A stretch of 64,000 nt of DNA from Carettochelys insculpta. Lineage: Eukaryota > Chordata > Testudines > Carettochelyidae. Below, one piece after another: positions 1 through 11,757 of this stretch (position 1 is the stretch's first letter; each line of letters begins with the position of its first letter). Position numbers and translations under genes: made by a program. The notes under the pieces are model-generated. The model was not told the DNA's origin and searched no databases. It saw only the letters and a list, made by a program, of their open reading frames with translations. The DNA lies in contig NC_134152.1 in NCBI RefSeq assembly GCF_033958435.1, forward strand, positions 25,580,001-25,644,000, in the 5' to 3' direction.

Positions 1-166
1 CATCATGAGGAGTAAGGGAGGTTGACAGGAGAGTTTCTCCCATTGACCTCCCTCTGTGAGGATGTCCAGGTAAGACAATTGTAGATAAGTTGATTCCAGC
101 TATGCAATAGCTGTAGCTGGAACTGCGTATCTACAATTGACTTTAAGGTCTAGTGTAGACCTGGCA
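1..166. mobile_element. MITE, Harbinger-like, cut by window start
   Basis: The segment ends in CTAGTGTAGACCTGGC, the usual outer end of the GGCC-type MITEs in this window. Its interior (a GGAGGTTGACAGGAGAG stretch, then a short A/T hairpin around AGCTATGCAATAGCTGTAGCT) is repeated at 9763-9929. The left end lies outside the window, so the target duplication cannot be checked. Confidence 0.7.
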
Positions 167-530
167 TTATTCAGTGTCACAAGATACTCACAAGGGACTT
201 CAAATATGCAGATATCTGTTGGGAAACAAAAGTATCCAAATATGCATCATCATGTAATTTTATAAGTTATCTACAGGACTTCTTTATGAGCTAGGAGAAT
301 CCAAGCTGTGAAGTTCCAGTTAATTGAATTCAACATAGGCTTGAACTGGTAAATAGAAGGAAGCAATAAAATAAGCATTACATGGTCAGCAAGTAAACAG
401 TGGGAGAGTGAAGAAATCTAGGACCTGTCTGAAGGCCCACTGACAACTCCTTTTGACATTAGTGGGGTGTGGACCAAGCCTTTATGAAAATAGTGTAATG
501 GAAGGAAACTTAGGAGACATGGGTTTTCAG

Positions 531-717
531 CAGTGGTCCCTATAAGCTGTGCACTTAGGCAGCCACCCAGGGGAGATTTAAATGCTGCCCAATTACTTTG
601 CAGAGTGCCCACAATCACTAGCATGTGTTTCTACAGGTGGTACACACCTGCTTCTGTCTTGGTGCACTTAACAAAATGTATTCTGTACATGGATGGCAAA
701 AATTAGAGGGAACATTG
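531..717. mobile_element. hAT-like MITE, CAGTG(T)TCCCT termini
   Basis: Starts CAGTGGTCCCTATAAGCTG and ends AATTAGAGGGAACATTG, an imperfect terminal inverted repeat. The whole segment is homologous to 62114-62295 at the other end of the window, with the same order of motifs (GCAGCCACCCAGG, GCAGAGTGCCCAC, CATGGATGG). The 8-bp flanks (GTTTTCAG and GTGTAGAC) do not match, so this copy has lost its target duplication or is truncated. Confidence 0.75.
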
Positions 718-725
718 GTGTAGAC

Positions 726-1790
726 AAATGGTGAAGTATCCTGAAAGCCATCTGAGGCTTATAATAGGATTTGCTATTAATTAAAGAAACATGTTTAGCA
801 GTGACACACTGAGTCTATTTCCTAGGTCTGAAGAAGAGCTCTCTGTAAGCTGGAAAGCTGTGTCTCTCACCAGAAGTTGGTCCAATAAAAGAAATGACCT
901 CACCCCCTTGTTGCTGCTGGGAAAGCATCCAATAAGCACTGAATGAGCTGCTTCCAATAATACTTAGAGCTAACATTCTCTTTGTAACCCTTTACACCAG
1001 TTAGTAGTACAACTGGTACTTTTTGGTGTCTCCAGGTACAATGTTTTATCTTTTCCTGGTGAATGGATTTGTAAAAGCCTTAAAAATAACTTTCAGAAAC
1101 ACAACAATCATTCGATTGTGACTTCTGCTTACTTCCAATACATCTAAAGAAAGGGTTCTGAAATGTCATGTCCCATAGATTAGTGGCAGGCACCTTTATG
1201 TTTAGAATGCAATTTTCATCTTCAGGTAGCAAGGTCACATATTTCACCTAAATGCAGGTGCCATACTGCTAGATTACTCAGGGCCAAATTGCACCTTTAA
1301 GGTCATTGTAATGGCTTGGCAAATACATTTCTCTTATACCACCTCCCTCTTCATAATGAACTGAAGATACTGAGATTAAATTCCCCTGGTCTGCAGAAAA
1401 AAACGGCAGCAAGCTGGCTGAATGTTCATTTCATCCTCTCTGTGTCTCTCATGCAAAACAAGATTTGGAACACTTATGGCTGGTTATGCTCATGACTTCA
1501 CTCAGACAGCTGCTTCCATTCTGTGTTCCCATTTTACTGGGTCCTGTTGATAGAATTTCTCTTTTAGAAATGCTGCAATATAAAGCCTGGATGCTCTGCC
1601 TTAAATTTTCCATATAACGTTCAATTATGTTAGGTTTTGTTTGGGCGTAGAGAAAGAGGTTAGAATCCTGAAGCCTTCGAATTCCACTTCTTCTAGAAGA
1701 CCGGCATTCAGTGAAATCAGCGGGGCCTAAACTGGATCTTTCCAATGATCTCCAGATCTGACTCTGAGTTTGGAGCTTTCTCAATGTCCA
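726..1790. other. Unassigned sequence with one repeat fragment
   Basis: Positions 838-905 match the foldback repeat of 51224-51990 (motif TCACCAGAAGTTGGTCCAAT). The rest shows no recognisable gene, RNA or repeat. The 167-codon minus-strand frame at 1449-1952 overlaps a MITE and has no recognisable domain. Confidence 0.5.
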
Positions 1791-1797
1791 TGAATGG

Positions 1798-1928
1798 AGA
1801 GCCCTGTGCAGGTACAAAATTTGTATCTGCATCCTTATCTGGAAAAATGAGCCACAGATAGCCGCATCCCTGTGCAGCTGTGGATACCCGCAGATACAAA
1901 GTGGATACCCACAGATTTGCAGGGCTCT
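1798..1928. mobile_element. Small foldback MITE, AGAGCCCTG termini
   Basis: Starts AGAGCCCTGTGCAGG and ends TTTGCAGGGCTCT, with internal GGATACCCGCAGATAC / GTATCTGCATCC inverted motifs. The 8-bp flanks do not match, so the superfamily is open. Confidence 0.55.
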
Positions 1929-2596
1929 ATCTGGCAATCTTATGTTATGCACTTTGCTTTTCTGTGGGGAACTTGGAACTTCGTGCTAATGTTCTGCTAT
2001 TCTTCTTTCCTAAAGCAAATCAGAAAGAAAATTGTTGGGTGGAGCGGGAGCTTTTCGTAACTCTGCTGCTTCTACAGCAACTTAAGCTTGCTTGTCTTAC
2101 TGATCTCCTGAACTGTTTGTTTACAAGCAACGCTGGGCTGTTTCTTACTAATTTAGTTATTACCCTTCCTGGACTTAGTTACAGGGGCCCACATGCAGCC
2201 AGTCTTAGGACAGGCACTTTAGCAGACAGAGTTGGGCAGGCTACTGAGCAGTTAACAATACCTCTGGCTCAGGTCTGCACCAAAGAGGTTGCAGAAGATC
2301 ATCTACAGGTATGTACCCCTCAATGGGTGCATTTTAGTGCTGTTGGCACTAGTATAAACAAGCGAATACCTTATCTCGTGAGCACCTTGCAGGTGGCTTA
2401 CTTTGATCTAGGAGGAGGAAGAAAAGATGTGGTTCTGGAATATGCACAGACTGTAGAAACAGTAAAGATGATAAATCAGAAGGGTTCTCCCAGAGTATTG
2501 ATCATACTGAGTGACAAGCTTTTAGCTGAGCATGCACACTTGGTGAGCTCTCTCAGGTTACCTTTGATGCCTTACTTCAGCTTGGCTCGAGCTTAG
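1880..2596 (+). other. 238-codon open frame, coding status unknown
   Basis: This is the longest plus-strand open frame in the window. Its nominal start lies inside the small MITE at 1798-1928, so the true start, if any, would be downstream or the frame would be entered by splicing. The translated product is leucine-rich (LLLLQQLKLACLTDLLNCLF near residues 61-80) and has a hydrophobic stretch near residue 85. It ends with a more charged part (YFDLGGGRKDVVLEYAQ, then VLIILSD). I recognise no domain. At the local base composition a stop-free run this long is expected well under once in 64 kb, so chance is possible but not comfortable. It could be part of an old retroelement or an exon remnant. 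No polyadenylation signal or splice pattern was established. Confidence 0.2.
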
Positions 2597-2839
2597 GTTG
2601 TAGATATCATATACAAGTGAAAAGCACAACTGAAATCCAAATCTAATAACTTCAGAACTTTGGGGAAAAAGCTGATCCATGTCATGTGCCTGGCACCTAC
2701 CTGCATAACAGCCCAAGCCAAAACCCTGGATGTGGAGCTGTATCTGATGCAGTAACGCTCATGCCCTGCCCTGTAATACGTCAGTTACTGTACTTATGCT
2801 GCAGCATAATTGAAAATCCATCTCACTGTCTATCTAACA

Positions 2840-3198
2840 GGCTATGTCTACACTATAGCAAACTGTCAACAGAAGTCACTGTCGGAAGAGCTCTACCAGC
2901 AAAACTTCTGTCGACAGATCGCGTCTACACATATAAGTGGACCGAAAGAACAATCCACTCTGTTGCCAGAGAGCAGCTAGGTTGCCCGGCCCTCCCTTGA
3001 CAGAATGACTGACCAGAAGTTCTGCAAACAGGGCTGCCCAGTGAACTGAAAGCCCTGTCTGTGGACAAAAGGGCCCCAGAGCATCTACACTGCACTTTTG
3101 TCAACAGCAGCTTGATTCCTCAATGCAGAGAGGGATTACACTGTCAGGGAAAGATGCTCCCTGAGTTTTATCAACAAAGCTCTAGTGCAGACATGGCC
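2840..3198. mobile_element. Harbinger-like MITE, ACA target duplication
   Basis: Starts GGCTATGTCTACACTATAGC and ends CTCTAGTGCAGACATGGCC, a clear terminal inverted repeat. It is flanked by ACA on both sides (2837-2839 and 3199-3201). It shares the internal CTGTCGACAGATCGCGTCTA-type motif with 17203-17471 and 24822-25138, so these three are one subfamily. Confidence 0.85.
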
Positions 3199-3201
3199 AC
3201 A

Positions 3202-4940
3202 TTGTTTCAGCTCGATGGGTAACATGACATTATTCAGAAATCCAGTTAATACTACAACATGGGCTGGAGTTTAATTTTTAAATTTGAAATGTATCACCAG
3301 CTATTTGTCAGCCTATGGGAATGTAATAATGCTGCAGCAGATAATCTCTGCATGGGCTTGTGTGTAAAAATGCACCCCCATTTCCCATGTATATAGATAC
3401 TGCACCTAACACCCATGTATGTGGATATTTACCAGTAAGTATTGGTACCAAATCACAATAGGTGAAATTCACTCCAACTGAGTGTCTATACAAGGCCCAT
3501 TGCAGTGCTTATGCCCAACTAAATCCACTGGATGAGATCCACAGTCTGCTTCCCTAGACTGCAGGTCTAGCCCTTAAACCAGGCAGAGTCAGGAGTCTAG
3601 CCAAAAAGTTTCCCGTGGTCCTATAAAGATTGTTTACAGCCACCAGTCCTGGCTCTCGGTGTTCTGTGCTGTTATTGAGCTCTAATTTACCCCTAAATGT
3701 CTTCTTAGAGCCCAGGAAGCAGTGGAAGTGTTGATAATGCCATTAGACAATATTGACCTACGGTAGTTCAACAAATTCTCTCACCTGGTACCGGTCAGGT
3801 CCTGAGGGTGCTGGGCTACAGAGGTTCAACCTGTAGTACTGTGTCACCTACTGCCTACCTTGTCGTGAAGTATCCTGAGCTGTTGTCTGCTGCCTTAATC
3901 CTACACCCTCCATCCTAGGTTTGTCTCTTGGTGAAATTTCCAAGCATTTCATAATACAAATGAAAATGTGTGTTTTGTGGGACAGTGAAGAGAAGCTTTA
4001 GACTGAAAACAAGGAAGCCCACAGATTAAATGTGTGAAGACATTGACGAGGAGGGTTAAATGCCATGATTTGTCCCATTCAGATGTTTTCCCACCAAGTT
4101 TGCAAAGCCCTGGTTGGCGATTTTGCAGCTCATGCACAGACGGGAAGTGGGGGGTTAAAGGAAGAACTCTGGGAAAAGAATGCATCCTTTGTGCAGCACT
4201 GTTGTGCCTCTAACAGATTGCTAATGAGTTACTTAATAACATATCAGATACCAGCAACCAGACTGGAAAAAAAAAAACTTGAATTACTCAGAATTTCAGT
4301 TTTAAGATGTGAACAGGCATTGAGCCTGACTTCTACCACACATTGCTGCTACAAGAGATGTTTCTCCTCCCACAAGAGTTACTGCTGCTGTGTTCTGTCT
4401 TTTCATAGCCTGAATTGTGTTGCTCTTTGTCATTGTTTTGGCTCTGTTTGCCATGCCAGGGGCTGACATTCATGGCCCATGAAATCATTATCTTAGCAAA
4501 GAGCACTGCTGTTTCATCCCATCTATATATAGCGGAGCACTTTCATGAAACTTCCCCTTTGGATTTTTGAGTTACTCTTGCCACCAAATGGCATGAATGA
4601 AGCTAAGGCGGGTGACATACATTCAGAGTCTCCAGAGCTTGATGCCAAGAAGCTGTTGAATAAAAGTTAAACCCTCCTAATGGATCTTGACATTTCATTG
4701 TCATTCCTTATCTTCAAAATGGAGTCCACGGGTGTATGCAAGACCCACAAAACCACCTTGGTAATGGATCTTCAAAGAACTCCCTCCTACTAGTTGCCCA
4801 GTCAGAATTGTAATCTTCACGATGGGGGGGTGTTTGTTTTGTTTTGTTTATTTTTTTATTGAGTCCATGGGCAGAATTTCAATTTAGACTTCATCTAAGA
4901 CACAGCATCTCTAGCAATGCTCTAACCAAAGCCAGTAATG
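3202..4940. other. Unique sequence, nothing recognised
   Basis: No gene, RNA or repeat was recognised. The plus-strand frame 4065-4466 (133 codons) is cysteine-rich, has no recognisable domain and is probably chance. A T-rich tract lies at 4833-4860. Confidence 0.5.
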
Positions 4941-4949
4941 AGTTCAGTA

Positions 4950-5291
4950 CAGTGGTTCTAAAACTGTGGGTTGGGACCATGAAGTGGGTCATGACCCAAT
5001 TTAATGCAATGGCCAAGGCGAGCATTAGACTTCCTGGGACCTGGGGCTGAACTAAAGCTGAGATCCACCTCCGCTGAGGGTGGTGGGACTTGGGGAGTCA
5101 TCCCCCTCTCCCCTTACCAAGGGTGTTGGGCTTGGTCCCCTTCCCCTCTCATCTAGGGTGGCAGGTCTTGGACTGCAGTCCCTGGTGCCCCCACCCATGG
5201 CAGTGGGCCTTGGTTCTGTCCCCTGCCCCAGAGCCATATAGTGACTGTTGTCAGAAAGATGTTGTGATGCAATGAAGTTTGAGAACTCCTG
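4950..5291. mobile_element. hAT (Charlie-type) MITE with 8-bp target duplication
   Basis: Starts CAGTGGTTCTAAAACTGTGG and ends GAAGTTTGAGAACTCCTG, the terminal pattern of Charlie-type hAT elements. The flanks are GTTCAGTA (4942-4949) and GTTGAGTA (5292-5299), 7 of 8 identical, which fits a hAT 8-bp duplication. No transposase frame is present, so it is non-autonomous. Confidence 0.88.
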
Positions 5292-5730
5292 GTTGAGTAT
5301 ATCGATTCACTGTGGTAAAAGGGAGAGTAATGCCAACTAAGAACCTCACTCAGGAAAGCCACCTTAAGTCCAGCCTCCCCATGCCACAATGCACTTAAGC
5401 ACATGCTTATGTGTTTTGCTGATCTGGTACCTAAGTCATCAATGTCATTTCCTGCAGCACCTACAGAAGGTATATAATATGATTTCTGAAGTAGCCTAAA
5501 TTCTGCAGTTGCCTCTATTTTCCCCCTTCTTGTCATATTATTAACAGTACATTTCACACATTTAAAAAAAAAGATTAACATCTGCTGAAAGGCCCTGGTG
5601 AAATCGTGCTTACTGGAAGGTTGGGTTCTTTTCATTTGTTTGTAATTTGAAAATTCCCCTTTAATACAGAGTCTTCATAAAATTTTCGTGTAATACAAAG
5701 TCTACCGAAACTGATCAGAAAACACACATA

Positions 5731-6167
5731 GGCCGTGTCTACACTAGCCCCAAACTTCGAAATGGCCACGCAAATGGCCATTTCGAAGTTTATTAATGAA
5801 GCACTGAAATGCATATTCAGCGCTTCATTAGCATGCGGGCGTCCGCGGCACTTCAAAATTGACGCTCCTCCACGCCGTGTGGCTCGTCCCGACGGGGCTC
5901 CTTTTCGAAAGTACCCCACCTACTTCGAAGTCCCCTTATTCCCATTCAGCTCATGGGAATAAGGGGACTTCGAAGTAGGCGGGGTCCTTTCGAAAAGGAG
6001 CCCCGTCGGGACGAGCTGCGCGGCGGCAAGGCGCGTCAATTTCGAAGTGCCGCGGCCACCCGCATGCTAATGAAGCGCTGAATATGCATTTCAGTGCTTC
6101 ATTAGTAAACTTCGAAATGGCCATTTGCGTGGCCATTTCGAAGTTTGGAGCTAGTGTAGACGTAGCC
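5731..6167. mobile_element. Full-length palindromic MITE (437 bp)
   Basis: Starts GGCCGTGTCTACACTAGC and ends GCTAGTGTAGACGTAGCC. The two halves are near-exact inverted copies that meet at about 5949 (CCCCTTATTCCCAT / ATGGGAATAAGGGG), so the strand could fold into one hairpin of roughly 215 bp per arm. It is rich in TTCGAA motifs and CpG. The overlapping open frames on both strands (5632-5919, 5735-5962, 5951-6238) are mirror images produced by the palindrome and are not genes. Flanks are ATA and ACA. Confidence 0.92.
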
Positions 6168-6493
6168 ACACAAATACATACTCTTTTAGATGGACCCACA
6201 TGACTCATAATAACGTTAATGGGAGTATTTATGAACAAATGGAGACTGAATGTTCAAAGTGTTTGATTTATTTTCAGTCCTGAAGTCTAGCTCTCTAATA
6301 ATCTACTGTTCATTCGCTGTCAACCTTCAAAGAGATCCCCATCTGTCCTCTTATTATTTGATCCAGTTTGAATTAATATGCAAGGTACAAGCCAGAAATA
6401 TGCTCTCAAAATCCTAGTTGGGAAGTAAGAAAATCATGGCTTGCATGAGAGAAGGATGAAGTGTGATTTTTGTGGTTAAAGCATTTAACTATA

Positions 6494-6717
6494 CAGTGGA
6501 CCCCCATAAGCAAAGGTTGCGTTCCTGCACAACCCCACATAAGTCAAATTTCACTTTATCAGGGGAGCCAGAAAACAGACCAGTGCAGCAGCACCGGACA
6601 GTTTCCTGTCTCCTGTGAGCAGCACACAGCTGGGAGCCAGACTCCAGCTCCCCACCACTCAGTCGTATTAACCCAGGATTCACACAACTTGAGTGCACGT
6701 ATCTCGGGATTCTATTG
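6494..6717. mobile_element. Pogo/mariner-like MITE, TA flanks
   Basis: Starts CAGTGGACCCCCATAAGC. Its right end is the inverse of CAATAGAATCCCGAGATAC, so about 10 of the first 13 terminal bases agree. TA dinucleotides flank it at 6492-6493 and 6718-6719. No transposase is present. Confidence 0.6.
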
Positions 6718-6719
6718 TA

Positions 6720-7376
6720 CCTCGATCTGGGTTCAGCATCCAGCTTAACACAGATTTCTTGTGCGAACCTGAGCAAGCCACTTTTGCTTCTGTTCCTTTG
6801 TCCACCTCGTATAGACTTAGGACAGAGCCTGTCTGAGGGACAGATCTTGTGGTTTACTGTGCCTAGCAAAATGGCAACCCAAGCTGGGACTCCAGGCTCT
6901 CTCCTAATAAATGTAGAAATAATCAGGAGTTACAGTGTGACCTACCACCTGCCGCTTCTGATTTTTTTCTCTAACTAGATAGTGTTGGTTCAAGACTTTG
7001 GATGTGAAGGCTCAGATAAAGTCTGGAATGGCATTGGGAATGAATGGTGTTAGCAAATCTCTCCTCTGGAACCAATGCCCAAATATGGGAGTATAGAAGG
7101 CAAAATGTCAATGGAAATATCATCTTTCAGAAGAGGTATAAAACTGAAAGCATGTGAGTTTGTGATCACATGCGGCTTTTTGGAAGGGAAACACTTAAGT
7201 GCAGTGATATGACCAAATTCAAATTTGGTTAACTACCTGCCACTTCTCTGATGTCCCCCATCTAGTTATATCAGATGAAAGGGGAGTACTGAGTTCAGTC
7301 CCTGAGGGGAACTTCCAAAGTTCTGGGGCAGGCTAGATTTAGGAAGAAAAAAGAAAACATATGTCAAGGATTGTGG
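6720..7376. other. Unassigned sequence
   Basis: No gene or repeat recognised between the pogo-like MITE and a CR1 end. Confidence 0.4.
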
Positions 7377-7442
7377 TAGGTCCTGCTGTGAGTGCCTGGG
7401 ATTGGACTCAATGACCTCTCAAGGTCCCTTATAGCTCTATGA
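7377..7442 (+). mobile_element. CR1 3'-end fragment
   Basis: GGATTGGACTCAATGACCTC followed by AAGGTCCCTTATAGCTCTATGA is the CR1 3' untranslated end, here on the plus strand. It is truncated at both sides. Confidence 0.8.
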
Positions 7443-7596
7443 GAGATGATATGTATATCTCAATGTATTAACAATCTTAACTGTCTTAAACTGTCTTAAA
7501 CTATTGTGTAGTCTTCCTATGCACTTTTGAGTATGGGCCACTCTTCAGAACATGGCTGCACAGCCATAGTGACACAAGTAATTCCCCACATAGAGG

Positions 7597-7864
7597 CAAG
7601 GGTGGCGCCATTTTGGGAGGGCAGGGAGGGCAGCAGCCCAGCATACTGGGACACTGCTTGCTTTTTTTCTTGTTCCCCTAACTATCCAGGATGGAGAGGA
7701 AAGTATGTGGCTTGTGAATATGTCCCTCACTCCTGGCCAGTGAGGGGAGGGGGCAGAGTAGTAATTCTTATTTTCTCCCCACTCTCTGATAGACAAAGGA
7801 AGGGAAAGAAGAGCAAGCAATGTCCTGGTATGCTAGGATACCACCCTCCCAAATGGCACCCTTG
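7597..7864. mobile_element. Foldback MITE, CAAGGGTGGCGCCATTTT termini
   Basis: The left end CAAGGGTGGCGCCATTTTGG is answered by CCAAATGGCACCCTTG at the right. A second pair of inverted motifs lies further in (ACTGGGACACTGCTTGC and GCAAGCAATGTCCTGG). The flanks CATAGAGG and CGTATAGG agree at 6 of 8 bases, weakly favouring hAT. The three frames across it are interior sequence. Confidence 0.75.
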
Positions 7865-7869
7865 CGTAT

Positions 7870-8575
7870 AGGCACCCATCTTGGAGATAGCTAAGCAATT
7901 TCCATTGACTGAAAGACAATTCCTCAGCAAAGCCAAGTTACGCACACATGTCAGGGTTTGGGTTGCAGCTTGTGAAGCTCTTCTGAATTACAGAGGTGTT
8001 TAAATGTAAAGTCAATGTCATTCTTGTATGCTTTCCATTAGCTTATAAAACATTGTGTGATACAGTAAGAAGAAAACAAGGGATGTTAAACAAGAAATGA
8101 TAACCTTTTGTATCCCAAGTCACCTTATTTACACTAGACCTTTTAATGAGGGCCTAAAAAACATTTTTAAAAAAAAATATAAAATAAATTGCTACTTTTT
8201 TAAAAGGAAAATCATGCCAAAATATTTCTACCCACATCAAACCAACTGACCTCTGGGCAGTGCACCCTGTGGTGACATACTTGAAAGCCCAGGAAGCCAT
8301 ATTATCACCACTGATTTGCATCAGAAATTAAAAAGTGTCCCGCAACAGAATTGGCATGCTTTCCTTTGTGTACAGTCCATTAGGGAGGTTTGGGAGACAT
8401 TCAATAAACTGAGCAGCAGCACTTAGAGGTTGTTTAATATTTTTCCAGACAGGACAATGTTCCTTTTGGAACATTCTGCAACCTTATTTTAAAGTGATTT
8501 CAGAAGGAACAAACAAAAACACAGATGAGAAAGAGATGATTCGATCCCATTCATTCCACATGCTTTAACTGTTAA
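7870..8575. other. AT-rich unassigned sequence
   Basis: Includes an A-rich run near 8160-8190. No gene or repeat recognised. Confidence 0.4.
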
Positions 8576-8579
8576 GAAC

Positions 8580-9495
8580 AAAAGTATGACCATACCAAGT
8601 CAGAAAAAAGGTAGATCTAGTCCAGTATCCTGTCTTCCAATGCCAGATGCCCCAAAGGAAGTGAAAAGAACAGGTAATCATCAAAGTGATCCCTTTCCCA
8701 TCAGACATTTCCAGACAGAGGCTAGGGATGCCTTTCCTACCCTTCCTGGCTAATAGCCATTGATGGACCTAACCTCCATGAATTTATCTAGTTCTTTTCT
8801 GAACACTGTTAAAGTCCTGATTTTTACAACATCCTCTGGGAAGGAGTACCACAGGCCTGCTGCGCCCTGCTTGAAGAGAAACTTCCTTTCATTAGTTTTA
8901 AACCTACTACCTTTTAATTTCCTTTAGTGACCTCTAGTTCTTATGTTATGGGAACAAGGAAATAACTTTTCCTTATTCTTTTTCCTCCATACCTGTCATG
9001 ATTTTATAGACCTATCCCATATCCACTCTTAATTTCCTCTTTTCTAAACTGAAGAGTCCCTGCCTTATTAATCTCCCTTCATATGGCACCCATTCCAAAC
9101 CCCTTATCATTTTTGTTGCCCTTTTCTGAACTTCTTCCATTGCCCATATATCTTTTTTGACATGAGATGATCACATCTGGATGCAGGCTCCAAGATGTGG
9201 GTGTGCCATGGATTTATTTAGAGGCAATAAGATATTCTCTCTCCATCCCTTTTTTAATGATTCCTAGCATTCTGTTTGCTTTTTTGACTGATGCAGCACA
9301 TTGAGTGGATGTTTTCAGAGATTATCCACAATAACTACAAAATCTTCCTCTTCAGTGGTTATGGCTAAATTAGTCCCCATCATTTGGTATATATTGTTGG
9401 GATTATTTTTTCCAAAGTGCATTATTTTGCATTTATCAATGCAAACTGTCTCCCACTGCCTCGCACACACAGCTGTTCAGATAGATCTGTTGGGA
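8580..9495 (-). mobile_element. Old CR1 (L3-like) LINE fragment
   Basis: Read on the minus strand this is the C-terminal reverse-transcriptase region and 3' end of a diverged CR1-type LINE. Diagnostic plus-strand blocks are TAGTCCAGTATCCTGTCTTCC near 8617 at the 3' end, CATCCTCTGGGAAGGAGTACC near 8830 and TGGATGCAGGCTCCAAGATG near 9179. It is more degraded than the CR1 copies at 10943, 49857 and 58316, so it is an older insertion. No continuous frame survives. Confidence 0.8.
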
Positions 9496-9762
9496 AAGCA
9501 TTAGACTGAATTTCTAAAGGTCCAGTTCCAGGCTTTGGCAGGAGCATTTCTCCCCAAATCTGAACACTTATTATTCAACATATTTATAAATTCAGCAGTC
9601 AACTGTTTTGTAACTAGGTTAACTGACAACTGGGCTGGGACTGGATTCCTTGTTCTGTTGTGTTTGTAGTGTATATGAGCCCTTACGTGGAAAGTAACAA
9701 CATGACTGGTATAGCCATTGACTTGTGCAAAATTGAACTGTCTCAAACCCTGTACTCCTCAC

Positions 9763-9929
9763 TACCATGAGGAGTAAGGGAGGTCAATCAGAGAAACTCT
9801 TTGGTTGACCTCCTTCTGTAAGAATGGCCAGGTAAGCTGACTGCAGATAAGTCAATTCCAGCTATGCAATTGCTGTAGCTAGAATTGCATACCTGCAACT
9901 GACTTACTTGCCTAGTATTGACCAAGCCT
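9763..9929. mobile_element. MITE fragment, same family as 1-166
   Basis: CCATGAGGAGTAAGGGAGG through CTAGTATTGACCAAGCC aligns end to end with the partial element at the window start. The opposite terminus is not visible, so this copy is incomplete or internally deleted. Confidence 0.7.
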
Positions 9930-10940
9930 AACTGTCATGAATTGGGATGTAGGTAGTCATGCCTAGTAAAGGGAGAAGGAGCCAGGATTCAGGGCCAAAG
10001 TGAGAAAGCCAGCTACCAGAGTCAAGTGCTTGGAGGTGGAGCCAAAACCAAAGCCAGCAGGGAAGTGGGGCTGGAGTGGACTAGGCAGGCCATGAGTGAG
10101 GCTGGGAAGAAGACACAAGTAGGGCAGGAGGAGGGCCTGAAATAGGGCAGGCAAGGAGGGATCACAGCTAAGGGCATGCACATAGAGTTGCCAGAGAGAA
10201 GTTGTGGCTGTTGGGTTCAAGAGCAAGGTTACTAATTCTCCCATCCTGGAGCAGAATGGTCAAGCAGGAAGCCCTGCTGTGCTCAGCTGTGTTTATGTGC
10301 TGCTTCGGGACTGGCAGGCACAGCTGCATGTCCTGATTCCCAGCAGTCGGTAATTGATAGGCATGGAGATGAAGAGTAATGCTCTCCCCAAAAGAGCAGT
10401 AAGGAAATGATCTACATCATGGGATTAGCATTGTGAAATTGTAAAATATACAGGAAGGGGCTAGTGCCAAGCAGCACATGAAAAGACCAGACCACAGTCT
10501 CTGGGATTGTTAAAAGCACCTGCAATGGGTGCACTCTCTGGCTGAGTGTGTGTGCTTTTACTCTTTCTATTTGCAGTGGCTCTTTGGTGACTCTGCTCTC
10601 TGGCCGGGTCACACACAGTGTGTTAAAACAAAGCCTCTCTCAGTGCCATCTACTGTCTTTCACTGTGTCACTGTGATGCTCTTTCCTGAAAGCAACATTT
10701 TTGCCCTCTCAGGCCAGCTTTTCACTGGGTCACTATAATTCAGTTCTCCCTATCCCCCAGGGTGCCTCACTGTCCAGGCCATTTCTCCCAATGATTAAAG
10801 GAGGGTCGGGTGGGGAATCTGGGCCCATCCTCTACTTCGTATCTCAGCCCAGGGAACCTGTAGATAGCAGCTGTCTGCAATGTCCCTTTAAATAATTGCA
10901 TTGCTGCTATAATTCCCTGGGCCACTTCTCTATGAGTCCC
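9930..10940. other. Unassigned, purine-rich first half
   Basis: Positions 9960-10260 are purine-rich (repeated GGAGCCA, GGGCAGGAGG-like words) and may be an old repeat. No domain is seen in the short frames. The rest is unassigned. Confidence 0.35.
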
Positions 10941-10942
10941 GC

Positions 10943-11570
10943 ACATAGAATCCTAGGGTTGGAAGAGACCTCAAAAGGTTATCAAATCCAACCCCTGCTC
11001 AAAGCAGGACCAAGCCAAACTAAAGCATCCCAGTCAAGGCTTTGTCAAGCCAGGACTTAAAAACCTCTTGGGACGGAAATTCTACCACCTCTCTGGGTAA
11101 CATATTTCAGTGCTTTACCACCCTCCTGGTGAAATAGTTTTTCCTAATATCCTGCCTAGACTTCCCCCACTACAACGAGACCATTGCTCCTCATTCTGTC
11201 ACCTGTAACACTGAAAACAGCCTCTCTCCACCCTCTTTGTAATCCCCCTTCAGGTAATTGAAGGCTGCTATAAAATCCCCCCTCACTCTTCTCTTCTGCA
11301 GACAAAATAGGCCTAAACCCTCAACCTCTCCTCATAATTCATGTGCTGCAGCCCACTAATTATTTTGGTTGCTCTCTGCTAGACTTTCTCCAATGCATCC
11401 ACATCTTTTTTGTAATGGGGATGGGGAGCCTAAAATTAAACACAATATTCCAGATGTGGCCTCACCAGTGTTGAATAAATGTCTACTCTCCCCCAGCTTT
11501 AGCGAGTAACTTAACTTGTTCTATCCCTGCAGCTCTTCTTATAATAACCTTCTGAATCATGATTAGCTGC
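10943..11570 (-). mobile_element. CR1 LINE, 3' end and RT C-terminus
   Basis: The 3' end lies at CATAGAATCCTAGGGTTGG. Upstream on the minus strand, the 3' part of the reverse-transcriptase ORF is recognisable but interrupted, with plus-strand blocks CCACCCTCCTGGTGAAATAG and CCAGATGTGGCCTCACCAG. It parallels 58316-58860 block by block. It is 5' truncated near 11570, as is usual for CR1. Confidence 0.9.
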
Positions 11571-11757
11571 TTCCCATCCAGCCACTAGAGGCAGCTCAGA
11601 GGACCTCTCTACCGCCCTTTTCTGGAGTGGGGTGTAGCAGGACCACAAAGTGTCCAGCTGGGGGCCTCAAAGCCTAGTCCACCTTGTCACAGTGCCTAAG
11701 TGACTTTCCAGCATGTCTCTTTGGCTTTTAATGGTACTTAGGTTTGTAAATCATTTA

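Noticed and set aside
1880..2596. Resemblance of VLIILSD to a von Willebrand A strand and of LADRVGQATEQL to an RNase H tail
   Set aside because: Each is a few residues only and the surrounding order of motifs does not fit either fold, so no function was assigned.
5632..6238. Mirror open frames on both strands with near-identical products
   Set aside because: They are produced by the palindrome at 5731-6167 and share TTCGAA-module sequence. No domain.
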